Source: CAYTGM01 sp964437365
Lineage (GTDB): Bacteria; Sumerlaeota; Sumerlaeia; SLMS01
Direction: 5' to 3'
DNA length: 64,000 nucleotides
NCBI GenBank assembly: GCA_964437365.1
Contig: CAYTGM010000011.1
Location: 1 to 64,000 of the forward strand
Both the position numbers and the translations under genes were made by a program. The notes under the pieces were generated by a model. It was given only the letters and a program-made list of their open reading frames with translations, ran no database searches and was not told where the DNA came from. This document shows, in pieces, positions 1 through 7,952 of the stretch (its first letter is position 1; each line of letters starts with the position of its first letter).

Positions 1-195
1 ACTATTCTACAAATCTATATGTTCGCTAAAAGTGGAATTGATGGAGGCTTTCGCATATATTATGGGGTTTTCACTCTACTAACCTGCTTCGGCCCTTTTC
101 TTCTTTTAGGGACCGCTATTTGGGGATATTGGTATCTGTCTAAGAGTGGTTTGAAAGTTGGCTTACTAGGTGTATCTCCTTCTCAACCGGGATAA
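1..195 (+). CDS. C-terminal fragment of a small membrane protein
   Basis: The frame is open from the first base to a TAA at 193-195, so the gene starts upstream of the window. The visible 64 residues contain one clear hydrophobic segment (YGVFTLLTCFGPFLLLGTAI) followed by a short basic tail, WYLSKSGLKVGLLGVSPSQPG. That tail resembles the tail of the next gene (GVLKRAGYKVGTFGIS), including the GxKVGxxG[IV]S pattern after the last helix, so the two look like tandem paralogues. The function is unknown. The stop lies 36 bases before the next start, which suggests co-transcription. Confidence 0.6.
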   Translation, partial: TILQIYMFAKSGIDGGFRIYYGVFTLLTCFGPFLLLGTAIWGYWYLSKSGLKVGLLGVSPSQPG

Positions 196-231
196 GTAAA
201 GTTTAAGAAGTTCATTCAAAGGAATTAAATC

Positions 232-672
232 TTGGGTCTCATCGTCGTTGAAGATATACGTGAAGTAGCAGATTATCACCGATACTTGAGTATTTCTATA
301 TTCCTGCATATTTTCATTTCGTTCCTTCTCATCGGAGGACTTGTTCTTCTCCAATCCTTCTTTCCCTTGAATGACTTCGAAACACCGAATATTATAATCA
401 CTATTGTCTCCTTTAGTCTAGTTAATATTCTGATAGCAAATTCAATTGCTTATTTGTTTCTCTTTGTCCGCCTTGTCGCTGCTCTCGGAGCTTCCACACT
501 GACTCTAGTCCTTGCTGTTTTGAGTCTTCTAATGCCGTGTATCGCTTTCATCTGGGCGTTGATTGCATTGAGACAGGGAGCAGGTGTCCTCAAGAGGGCG
601 GGCTATAAGGTAGGGACATTTGGGATTTCAACATCAAAGATCGATGTTACAAGCAACAGGCCTTCGCCATGA
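232..672 (+). CDS. Small four-helix integral membrane protein, unknown function
   Basis: This 146-residue protein starts at TTG (232), with AAAGGA at 218-223 as a well-spaced ribosome binding site. No in-frame ATG sits close by. Four hydrophobic segments are visible: about residues 20-43, 54-80, 83-100 and 101-112 or beyond. The tail KRAGYKVGTFGIS resembles the end of the preceding partial gene, which suggests a tandem duplication. The stop overlaps the next start as ATGA (669-672), so translation of the LOG-family protein is probably coupled to it. I recognise no family. Confidence 0.65.
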   Translation: MGLIVVEDIREVADYHRYLSISIFLHIFISFLLIGGLVLLQSFFPLNDFETPNIIITIVSFSLVNILIANSIAYLFLFVRLVAALGASTLTLVLAVLSLLMPCIAFIWALIALRQGAGVLKRAGYKVGTFGISTSKIDVTSNRPSP

Positions 673-1796
673 GAACTCGAGTGGAATTCGAATCAGAAAA
701 AGAAGTTCTCGCCTATCTTGAATCCAATAGCGATTTGTCGCGCGCTGTCTTTCAGTCCTTGAACCTCGACGAACTTGCATCACACCTTAAACAGTCGAAG
801 CTCTATGACAACGTCCTTCTGGGTTGTACAGCATCTGCAGAGACTCTGGCGCTCTTTAAGGAACCTCTCGTCTTTCCACAAATACCCAATCTTCCTTTTA
901 ACCCCTTTCGCTCTTCGCTCTATACAGCAGAAGAACTATTAGGCGCTTACGAGGTCGGCAACCCTGAAAGTTACCAGCGCACGGTCGATGGGGCCGTCTA
1001 TAAAAAGTACAAAGCACAAGGCGGAGCAGGAGCGGAGGATGTCATGGTCTCGCTCGCGAAACGATTGCACGATCACGCCATTGAGGATGCGCTTCAGGAA
1101 TTCATTAAAGGGAAACGACTCGTCGCCATCATGGGTGGTCATTCCATGCTCCGCAACGACCCCATGTATCTTGAAGTGGCACGTCTATCTCGGGACCTGT
1201 CAAAGTCTGGGTTCTTTCCTCTCAGTGGCGGAGGACCAGGAGCCATGGAGGCCACCCATCTCGGAACCTGGTTTACTGACTATACAGACGAAGAGCTGAT
1301 CGAGGCTGTGAAATTACTCGCTGAAGCGCCGCTTTACAAGCCGCTTGAGAAATGGCTGGATACAGCATTCACGGTGATGAATAAATTTCCTCGAAAGGCT
1401 GACAGAGAACCTCAATGTCTTGGCATTCCGACCTGGCTGTATGGTCATGAGCCGCCGACTCCCTTCGCGGGTCGTATCGCGAAGTATTTTGCCAACAGTG
1501 TGCGCGAAGAGGGCCTCCTTGCCATTGCCATGAACGGTGTTGTCTTTACACCGGGGAGCGCCGGCACGATCCAGGAAGTCTTTCAGGATGCGACGCAGAA
1601 CCATTACAAGTCTTTCGGCAAGGTAAGCCCGATGATCTTCTTTGGAGAGAAGTTCTGGACCGAAGAGAAACCTGTCTATCCTCTCCTGAAGAAACTGGCA
1701 GAGGGGAAAGAATACGATCAGTATTTGAGTATATCCGACTCGAGAGACGAGATTATAGGCAGGCTACAAGATTACCGAGAGGATTCCCGGTCCTGA
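669..1796 (+). CDS. LOG-family (lysine decarboxylase-like) Rossmann-fold protein
   Basis: A 375-residue cytoplasmic protein. The nucleotide-binding core has the LOG-family hallmarks in order: a strand-loop IMGGHSM (about 154-160), SGGGPGAMEATHLG (about 185-198), and TPGSAGTIQE (about 293-302), a variant of the family PGGxGTxxE motif. Characterised LOG-fold enzymes cleave nucleoside 5'-monophosphates: LOG acts on cytokinin riboside monophosphates, and PpnN acts on purine and pyrimidine nucleotides. At 375 residues, with about 150 residues before the core, it is nearer in size to PpnN (about 450) than to the short LOG proteins (about 190). Nucleotide hydrolase activity is inferred. The start overlaps the upstream membrane gene. 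Confidence 0.85.
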   Translation: MRTRVEFESEKEVLAYLESNSDLSRAVFQSLNLDELASHLKQSKLYDNVLLGCTASAETLALFKEPLVFPQIPNLPFNPFRSSLYTAEELLGAYEVGNPESYQRTVDGAVYKKYKAQGGAGAEDVMVSLAKRLHDHAIEDALQEFIKGKRLVAIMGGHSMLRNDPMYLEVARLSRDLSKSGFFPLSGGGPGAMEATHLGTWFTDYTDEELIEAVKLLAEAPLYKPLEKWLDTAFTVMNKFPRKADREPQCLGIPTWLYGHEPPTPFAGRIAKYFANSVREEGLLAIAMNGVVFTPGSAGTIQEVFQDATQNHYKSFGKVSPMIFFGEKFWTEEKPVYPLLKKLAEGKEYDQYLSISDSRDEIIGRLQDYREDSRS

Positions 1797-2107
1797 TCTT
1801 TCAACCACACTTGATCGATCACCAACCTCAACTTGAAGGATGAGGCCTGCGTTAAGGCCTCGCTTCGCTCGGAATGGTTGGGGTTTTAATTGTGTCATGA
1901 ATGGTGTGCTCGAGCATCGGATGTAACCAGGAAAAGATACCTAATGAAGAGATTTTGTTTTCTACCTCAGAGCAGGTTTTGACCACTACATTAAGACGCG
2001 GATTCAAGTACCCGCACGATAATCGGCAATACAATCTTTGGTTAATACAATCCTGTTGTTTCTACGAACGGAGCGAGGCATTACCGCTGATAAACTCCAA
2101 GATCCCT
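1797..2107. repeat. Spacer with two degenerate REP-like copies
   Basis: This gene-free stretch of about 310 bp lies before the first 474-bp repeat unit. At about 1824-1884 it holds a divergent copy of the REP-like word seen in the units (ACCTCAAC..GAGGCCTGCG..GCCTCGCTTCGCTCGGA). At about 2064-2090 a second, inverted fragment (CGGAGCGAGGCATTACCG) appears. An open frame crosses it (1901-2161), but its C-terminus is simply repeat sequence, so I do not call a gene. Confidence 0.6.
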
Positions 2108-2581
2108 GAAACTGTTGCAACAGTTTGTGAATTATTGAATCAATCGCCGACCTCAACCTAAAGGATGAGGCCTACGGTAATGCCTCGCTTCGCTCGGAAT
2201 GTTTGAGGTTTTGCTCTGGTATCGAAACGGTTCAGAACGACGGGCCTAAAGGACGAAGACTGGAGGCGATGCAGGTCTCAGGTTTCGAACCTGCATTATC
2301 AATCGCAATAACGTGCATAGATTTGATTGTCGGAATTAGGTTCTATGGATAATTAGAGGCCTGTTTTTCTCCGAGCGAAGCGAGGCACTACCGTAGGCCT
2401 CAGGTTTTGAACCTGGAGTTCGAGATGTGTTCCTGATGGGTCTTCCTGAACTGTCAGTAGGATCTATGTGTCTGCATAGAGGTGTTTTTTTCAGAGCGAA
2501 GCGAGGCATTACCGTAGGCCTCAGGTTTCAACCCGAGGTTGATGAATCCCCGCCACCCCTCGAAACTGTTTCAACAGTTTC
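2108..2581. repeat. 474-bp REP-like composite repeat, copy A
   Basis: A direct repeat of 3208-3681, with the same length, an offset of exactly 1100 bp and only scattered mismatches. Each copy is bounded by a 20-bp near-palindrome: GAAACTGTTGCAACAGTTTG at 2108-2127 and GAAACTGTTTCAACAGTTTC at 2562-2581. Inside are one inverted and two forward copies of a REP-like word (GAGCGAAGCGAGGCATTACC, then GTAGGCCTCAGGTT). The forward copies are followed by a hairpin arm that reads GGTTT..AACC. This arrangement, flanking a RAYT transposase, is the classical REP/BIME-like layout. Confidence 0.85.
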
Positions 2582-2697
2582 ATGGCCCAGCCTATTAAAA
2601 GATTGCCTCCAATCCAATCGGTATTTCAGATTGTATCATCATTGAAATAATAATTCGCATCGAACCTCGACCAGGATGACATCGAAAGGAATCATTT

Positions 2698-3261
2698 ATG
2701 TCAAGGTATAGCTACGTCTCTTGCCATGTTCACTTTGTCTGGAGCACAAAGAAGAGACTTCCTCTTCTCCATGAAAACGCTTCAATTCGACTTCATGCCT
2801 TTATTTCTGCTTACTGTACTGAGAAAAAAATAGACATAAGAAAAATGTATATAAATCCTGATCATATTCACATTCTCATTAATCTTCCTTCTCATTTATC
2901 CATTGAAGAGATTGTCAAGCTCATCAAAGGTTCCAGTTCTTATTGGATTAACAGAGAAGGCTTAACTTCAGAAAAGTTCCGTTGGCAAAGAGAGTATGCT
3001 GTTTTTTCTGTATCCCGATCAGTATTGCCAAATGTAATTAGGTATATCGAAAATCAGGAAGAGCACCATAAGAGGATGTCCTTCCGTGAAGAATATATCT
3101 TCATGATGAAAGAAGCGGGAATGGAGCATGTACTTGAGAGGTGCGGATTTCTCGAAGAAGAGGAAGAAGAATATGGAGATCAGGATAAAGAGATCTATCA
3201 GGACATTGAAACTGTTGAAACAGTTTGTGAATTATTGAATCAATCGCCTACCTCAACCTAA
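2698..3261 (+). CDS. IS200-like (REP-associated type) tyrosine transposase, HUH family
   Basis: A 187-residue Y1-transposase of the TnpA/IS200 superfamily. These enzymes cut and join single-stranded DNA at hairpins using an HUH metal site and one tyrosine. Visible are HVHFVWSTKKR near the N-terminus, DHIH (HUH residues H56 and H58), the family block WQREYAVFSVSRS (about 96-108), and catalytic Y116 in the hallmark YIENQEEHHKR. No accessory TnpB is present. The last 16 or so codons run into repeat copy B, so the terminal ETVCELLNQSPTST is encoded by the repeat. It lies between two REP-like composite repeats, which suggests the RAYT lifestyle (a domesticated transposase that moves REP elements). 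The ATG at 2698 follows AAAGGAATCATTT. Confidence 0.9.
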   Translation: MSRYSYVSCHVHFVWSTKKRLPLLHENASIRLHAFISAYCTEKKIDIRKMYINPDHIHILINLPSHLSIEEIVKLIKGSSSYWINREGLTSEKFRWQREYAVFSVSRSVLPNVIRYIENQEEHHKRMSFREEYIFMMKEAGMEHVLERCGFLEEEEEEYGDQDKEIYQDIETVETVCELLNQSPTST

Positions 3262-3681
3262 AGGATGAGGCCTACGGTAATGCCTCGCTTCGCTCGGAAG
3301 GTTTGAGGTTTTGTTCTGGTGCCGAGACGGTTCAGAACAACGGGCCTAAAGGACGAAGACTGGAGGCGATGCAGGTCTCAGGTTTTGAACCTGCATTATC
3401 AATCGCAAGAACGTGCATAGATTTGATTGTCGGAATTAGGTTCTATGGATAGTTAGAGGTCTGTTTTTCTCCGAGCGAAGCGAGGCACTACCGTAGGCCT
3501 CAGGGTTTTAACCTCGAGTTCTAGATGTATTTCTGATGGTTCTTCCTGAACTGTCAGTACGATCTATGTGTATGCATAGAGGTGTTCCTTCCCGAGCGGA
3601 GCGAGGCATTACCGTAGGCCTCAGGTTTCAACCTGAGGTTGATGAATCCCGGCCACCCCTCGAAACTGTTTCAACAGTTTC
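3208..3681. repeat. 474-bp REP-like composite repeat, copy B
   Basis: The second copy of the unit at 2108-2581. It begins inside the transposase coding end (the near-palindrome GAAACTGTTGAAACAGTTTG at 3208-3227) and ends with GAAACTGTTTCAACAGTTTC at 3662-3681. Here the third REP hairpin is perfect (CCTCAGGTTTCAACCTGAGG, about 3619-3638); in copy A the same hairpin has one mismatch. The transposase stop codon lies inside this unit. Confidence 0.85.
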
Positions 3682-3736
3682 TCAATCCCCCTGCAACCGT
3701 TTACCAAGATCCCCCTCACCGTAATCATCTCGTTTC

Positions 3737-3813
3737 AACCTGCTTCTATCCTGCTTCCTACCTGCATTCGAATGCAGGTTCCATGCATGTTCCAAGCAAC
3801 TTCCAAGCAGGTT
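3737..3813. repeat. Intergenic palindrome mosaic
   Basis: The outer arms AACCTGCTT (3737-3745) and AAGCAGGTT (3805-3813) enclose a second CCTGCTT, the perfect 20-bp palindrome ACCTGCATTCGAATGCAGGT (3760-3779), and two copies of TTCCAAGCA. Its words are not those of the neighbouring REP-like repeats. The spacer 3682-4000 otherwise shows no gene. Confidence 0.7.
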
Positions 3814-3952
3814 GATCAGGAGAAAATGCTCGATCCACGCCTGCCTAAGCACCATCAATTCGCAGGAGATGAGAAGAATCAACACTTACGAATAAGCCTG
3901 TGAAAGCGGTTACAGAAGCCCGGCACAAGCTTCTACAGGCCCTAAAATAGAT

Positions 3953-3972
3953 GACCCGACAAATGTCGGGTC
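3953..3972. terminator. Hairpin downstream of the VOC gene
   Basis: GACCCGACAAATGTCGGGTC forms a perfect 9-bp stem with a 2-base loop. It lies 29 bp past the stop of the minus-strand VOC gene at 4001. There is no clear T-tract, so it may be a terminator-like or repeat hairpin and not a strong intrinsic terminator. Confidence 0.45.
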
Positions 3973-4000
3973 TACAAGAACTGATGAGGCGGGACTACGA

Positions 4001-4858
4001 CTATACAGACTTAAGAAGATCCGAAACCAGCGATGCTGGAATGTAACCTTCCTCTTCTGTGGATATCCCAAAGATAAAACCGTCGGGGGTTCTGAAGCTC
4101 AGAGATCTAAATGTTTGATGATCGGAAAATCCAATAACTGGTATATCCATCGAGACCAGCCGCTTTGCAAGGAATACGAAGTTCTCAAGAGTGGCATCCC
4201 AGTGCACTTCACGAATCACACTTTGATCGTTTTTCTTCCTTGAGTCAGAGGGCACTTCATTCAGCCTCAGACATCCGCTAGCGTTTCTCCTTCCGGGAGA
4301 TAGGATGGTATGATTCTGGAAAACCTCTAATTCGTAGAAACCCATTACGTCATTAAGAAACTCTGTTGTTTCTGCTACATCCCTGACATTTACCTCGACG
4401 GATTCGATATCCAGAATAGAAAGTAGACTGATATTGCTGCCTCCAGGCTTTCGCGAGTAGTTTTGAGGAGAAGAGGTTTCCTTTAATAAGAGTCTGGCAC
4501 CATGCGGATCGAGTAGAGATATATATTTTGTGCGATCAATCTCTTTGAGATCATAAGTGGCATGATGTTCTCTTAGATGTGCACGCCATACATCCAGACT
4601 TTTCGTGGGAATTCCCAATACAATGGCAGAGATACCAGATTTAATTTCGCATCCTTTTCTATCAAGAGAGGTGTTACGGTATCCAATACATGGTATATCT
4701 CCTGAAGGGTCATGACTGAAGTACAGATCGTACCCGCCATTCCCCTCACTCTCCTTTTTTCTTTTGTTCATGCAAAGGCTCAGGACTCCCCGATAGAAAC
4801 GCGTGGTTTCTGAGGTCTCCTGGCCTTCGATAACAATGTGATGAATTCCCCTCAGCAT
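4001..4858 (-). CDS. VOC-superfamily (glyoxalase/extradiol dioxygenase-like) protein
   Basis: The frame is open from 4912, but the ATG at 4858 (MLRGIHHIVIEGQ) is preferred: it starts just before the first VOC strand and lies 8 bp after the upstream amidohydrolase stop, where the longer start would overlap. The 285-residue product has two VOC modules. The first begins RGIHHIVIEGQETSETTRFY (the family pattern with a metal-ligand His and FY). The second begins about residue 155 (VEVNVRDVAETTEFLNDVMGFYELEVF). The architecture resembles ring-cleaving or lyase VOC enzymes, but the substrate is unknown. It is the last gene of the operon with the amidohydrolase and isochorismatase-like hydrolase, so a catabolic role is inferred. 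Confidence 0.75.
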   Translation of the reverse strand: MLRGIHHIVIEGQETSETTRFYRGVLSLCMNKRKKESEGNGGYDLYFSHDPSGDIPCIGYRNTSLDRKGCEIKSGISAIVLGIPTKSLDVWRAHLREHHATYDLKEIDRTKYISLLDPHGARLLLKETSSPQNYSRKPGGSNISLLSILDIESVEVNVRDVAETTEFLNDVMGFYELEVFQNHTILSPGRRNASGCLRLNEVPSDSRKKNDQSVIREVHWDATLENFVFLAKRLVSMDIPVIGFSDHQTFRSLSFRTPDGFIFGISTEEEGYIPASLVSDLLKSV

Positions 4859-4866
4859 GACTACGC

Positions 4867-6714
4867 TCAACCTTGATGCTGATAGCCGCCATAGTATCTC
4901 ACAGGAGACCACAGAGGGAGCGCATCAGGTAGAGGAGGTGGACTATACTGTTTAAAGTCCTTCTGGGCAAAGACGATCTCGCCATCAACAGCGGTCAGGT
5001 CTGATTGGAGCGACTTAATTTCATGATCGGGAACGCTGAGGTAGTCTCTATTCAAAATGACGAAATCAGCAAGCTGTCCCGCTGCAATCTCGCCTTTAAT
5101 CCCTTCATGTCCGGTGGACCAGGCGCTGCCCACGGTCCATGCGTATAGAGCTTCTTCGCGAGTCAAAAGGTTCTCATCACCGTATATCTGCATTCCCCCC
5201 AAAGAGCGCCCATTGCAGAGCCAGTCTATACTGAGCCAGGGATTGTGAGAAGAGACACGTGTGGCGTCTGTTCCGCCTGCGACCGGGAGTCCCATATTCA
5301 GCATACGGCGGAGTGGTGGTGTTTGCCTCAGCGCTTCACGACCATAACGACGCGCAAAATCCTCTGCCTGGTAGATGATTCTGTTCTGAACGGCGAAGCC
5401 ACCGCCCATCTTTGCCAGACGTTCCATGTTCTTATTAGAAACAGTTTCTGCATGGTCCACGAGAAGTCGAGGTCCATTGTCCAGAGATCCTGATGCTTTC
5501 CTCCGAGCATTCTCGTATGTGGTCAGAAGGCGATCAATCGTTTGGTCGTACGTCATGTGCTGACGTGTCGGCCAGCCGTTCTCTGCCAGAAGATCGACGA
5601 TCGGCTGTTGAACACTCTCTGCATCTCTGTCTATATCAGGGTAGGCATCGTTAAAGATCTCGTAATCATAGGCTGCCCAGCAGATGTTTTCTCCGGCGCC
5701 GGTCAAGTAGAGCATATTATCTCCGTGCCCCGGCTTGTGTTCTTTCACCCAACGACGGTAATTGTCAGCTTCCTGTCCTTTTACCTGCGGGAAGGTGTTT
5801 AAACTTGTTCTGATCTTCAGTTTACCCTGATCATTCAAATGCTGAATTACGCCATAGGCGTCAGGGAAAACCATTCCTCCACCACCACAGTCACTGACAC
5901 TTGTAATACCAAGTGAGTGCATCTCTTTCTGAAAATATAGAGAAGAGTTAATTTGATGATCGCGAGATAGCTTGGGTCCGTTTGAGATAGATTTATAGAG
6001 GATCAGACCTGATGGGTCGGCAAAGACTGCTCCTGTTGGTCGGCCGTTTCTATCGTAGGCAAGCCGCCCACCGGGATAGCTCGGAGGGTTGGGTGAATCA
6101 TATCCGAGAAAATTCAAAGCTTTTCTATTTAGCAAAGCATAGGCGTAGAGATACATCACAAAGACAGGATGGTCTGGCGCGATATCATTTATTTCCTTAA
6201 GAGTCGGCATGCGGCGTTCTTTAAATTGATACATCGAGTATCCGCCGATGACGCGTATCCACTCTCCTTTGGGTGTGCGCTTTGCCTGTTCCCTGAGCAT
6301 TTCAAGAGCATGCTCAAGAGAAGTAACTCCATCCCACCGAACCTCCATGTGAAAGTTCAGTCCCTGCCTGACGAAGTGTATGTGTGAATCATTCAGACCA
6401 GGAATGACACGTTTCCCGCGTGCATCAACAACTTTAGTGGCAGAGCCGATGTATGGTTGTATATCGGCATCTGAACCAACGGCAAGAAACTTATTGCCTT
6501 TGATGGCGAAGGCACTGGCTTCCGGTTTTCTAAGGTTCATCGTGGATGCTCGTGCATTTTTAATGACGAGGTCCGCCGTTGTTCCTCCTGAGTTTGCTCT
6601 CACGCTGTTTCCGTGGTTGCTTGCGCATCCTGTCAGTGGTGCGAACGCTGCGGCTGCCGCCCCTGCCATCGCTCCCTTGACAAAGTTTCTTCTGGATGTC
6701 TTTGTTTTTTTCAT
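4867..6714 (-). CDS. Tat-exported amidohydrolase (YtcJ/AMDase family 3 type)
   Basis: A metal-dependent amidohydrolase of the YtcJ-like branch, about 615 residues. The start at 6714 gives MKKTKTSRRNFVKG, a twin-arginine signal followed by an Ala-rich stretch and LTGC, which could also be a lipobox; an upstream in-frame start at 6729 is possible. Fold signatures are the early beta-sandwich (LVIKNARASTMN), the metal motif GLNDSHIHFV, a late H (VDHAETVSNKNMERLA), and GGTDATRVSSHNPWLSIDW with the catalytic Asp. The C-terminus returns to the sandwich (GQLADFVILNRDYLSVP). It probably acts outside the cytoplasmic membrane on an amide or cyclic substrate. It lies between the isochorismatase-like gene and the VOC gene on the same strand. 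Confidence 0.9.
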   Translation of the reverse strand: MKKTKTSRRNFVKGAMAGAAAAAFAPLTGCASNHGNSVRANSGGTTADLVIKNARASTMNLRKPEASAFAIKGNKFLAVGSDADIQPYIGSATKVVDARGKRVIPGLNDSHIHFVRQGLNFHMEVRWDGVTSLEHALEMLREQAKRTPKGEWIRVIGGYSMYQFKERRMPTLKEINDIAPDHPVFVMYLYAYALLNRKALNFLGYDSPNPPSYPGGRLAYDRNGRPTGAVFADPSGLILYKSISNGPKLSRDHQINSSLYFQKEMHSLGITSVSDCGGGGMVFPDAYGVIQHLNDQGKLKIRTSLNTFPQVKGQEADNYRRWVKEHKPGHGDNMLYLTGAGENICWAAYDYEIFNDAYPDIDRDAESVQQPIVDLLAENGWPTRQHMTYDQTIDRLLTTYENARRKASGSLDNGPRLLVDHAETVSNKNMERLAKMGGGFAVQNRIIYQAEDFARRYGREALRQTPPLRRMLNMGLPVAGGTDATRVSSHNPWLSIDWLCNGRSLGGMQIYGDENLLTREEALYAWTVGSAWSTGHEGIKGEIAAGQLADFVILNRDYLSVPDHEIKSLQSDLTAVDGEIVFAQKDFKQYSPPPLPDALPLWSPVRYYGGYQHQG

Positions 6715-6854
6715 GAATGCAGACCTCATCTAATTCGCTTGATAATATATGGGTTGGCTCGGGAGGCGAAGGCCCATCCAGAATATGATGTGATGGGCCT
6801 TGATGTTCCTGATTCTGTGACGTCTATATCGGAGAGCAGGATACAGCTTCTTGT

Positions 6855-7631
6855 TTAGTGGTCGCCACCTTCAGTTGCACCGAACATTCCATATGCGTAG
6901 TCAATCCCAACACCGTATGCACCTGAGTGCTCACGTGCGATCGTGGTAACAGGTTTGTATGTCTCCTGACGCGCCCAATCGCGCTGCCACTCGAGCATGA
7001 CCTGCTGCCATGTGACTGGAACGGCACCAGCCTGAACCATGCGCTGAACCGCCATGTCATGAGCCTCTTTACTTGTACCACCACAGGCGTCTGTAACGAT
7101 ATACACTTCATAGCCTTCCGCCATTGCTTCAAGCGCAGGCATTGTCGCACAAACTTCGGTCCAGAGAGCGCCGATAATGAGCTTTTCATTTCCCGCACGT
7201 TCGATTTCTGCGACGACGCGTTTATCGTCCCAGGTGTTCATGCTGGTACGATCATAGAGAGTGTGATCAGGGAAGACGTTTACAACTTCGGGGATCATTG
7301 GACCTGAGAAACTTTCTGCCGCAACGGTGGTCAGAATTGTAGGTACATCGAATGTCTTGGCTGCTTTGGAAAGTGCCTCGACATTGTTTCTAATCATCTG
7401 TCGATCATGAGAGTGAACCCCGAAAATCATCTGAGGCTGGTAATCGATAAGAACAAGGGTAGAGTTGTCGGGGGTGAGGAGATTCAACTTTCCATCTTCG
7501 TTCATCAACTTATTTGAGCCATCATGATCATCAGCGACGGCTGGTTTGTTGGGGCTCAGGGATAGTACCCCTATCAGACCCGCGAGGGCGATCAGAGCCC
7601 AGGTGTACTGAAGTGTCCTGCGTGCTTTCAT
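6855..7631 (-). CDS. Exported isochorismatase-like cysteine hydrolase
   Basis: A 258-residue member of the isochorismatase/cysteine hydrolase superfamily, close in layout to the YcaC group. An N-terminal signal peptide (basic MKARR, hydrophobic to about residue 25, AVADD) predicts export, which is uncommon for this family. Catalytic features are D63 in LVLIDYQPQMIFG and the nucleophile C161 in ALWTEVCATMPALE, followed by GYEVYIVTDACGGTSKEAHD. AAAGGA precedes the ATG with good spacing. It is first in the operon with the Tat amidohydrolase (125-bp gap) and the VOC gene, so amide or carbamoyl hydrolysis is plausible. It is divergent from the AraC regulator, which may control it. Confidence 0.85.
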   Translation of the reverse strand: MKARRTLQYTWALIALAGLIGVLSLSPNKPAVADDHDGSNKLMNEDGKLNLLTPDNSTLVLIDYQPQMIFGVHSHDRQMIRNNVEALSKAAKTFDVPTILTTVAAESFSGPMIPEVVNVFPDHTLYDRTSMNTWDDKRVVAEIERAGNEKLIIGALWTEVCATMPALEAMAEGYEVYIVTDACGGTSKEAHDMAVQRMVQAGAVPVTWQQVMLEWQRDWARQETYKPVTTIAREHSGAYGVGIDYAYGMFGATEGGDH

Positions 7632-7952
7632 GGTTCTTTCCTTTAGGAGAAATGAAGTTGCCAGTTCGTCTGGCTGATATGAGGTATAAGGGAAGATTCC
7701 ACAGAAAGCTAGAATGCCCTTGCTGAATTATTTGATCAATATTGCGGAGGGATAAGCGGTTCGTTTTCGGGTCTGAATGTCGCCGTCCAATGTGTAGATC
7801 GTTTAATTTGGACGAAATCAGCCGCGAAGAAGACTTTGTACCGTTCTTGCAGAATATTAGATGAGTGCCTCCAAATACGACATAGACGCTGATCTGATTT
7901 GAACAGCGGGTTTTTGTTAAGTAGATAATTTATTCAGGTAAGGTTGAGACGA
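7632..7952. promoter_or_regulatory. Divergent intergenic region between hydrolase operon and AraC gene
   Basis: About 320 bp without a gene separates the divergent starts. It must hold promoters for both directions and is the natural place for AraC binding. I see no convincing -35/-10 pair or operator repeat by eye. The GGTAAGG just before 7953 serves as ribosome binding site for the regulator. Confidence 0.4.

Noticed and set aside
1901..2161. Open frame ending in ETVATVCELLNQSPTST
   Set aside because: Its C-terminus is encoded by the REP-like unit and the same tail appears in the transposase gene; no ribosome site or family.
2270..2300. tRNA T-arm-like GGTTTCGAACC
   Set aside because: It is part of the REP-like hairpin repeated at 3380; no cloverleaf arms around it.
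2108..3681. CRISPR-like array
   Set aside because: Only two copies of a 474-bp repeat and a coding gene between them; no short regular repeat and spacer pattern.
5328..5510. Extra frames inside the amidohydrolase gene
   Set aside because: Shadows of the 4867-6714 gene with no independent signals.
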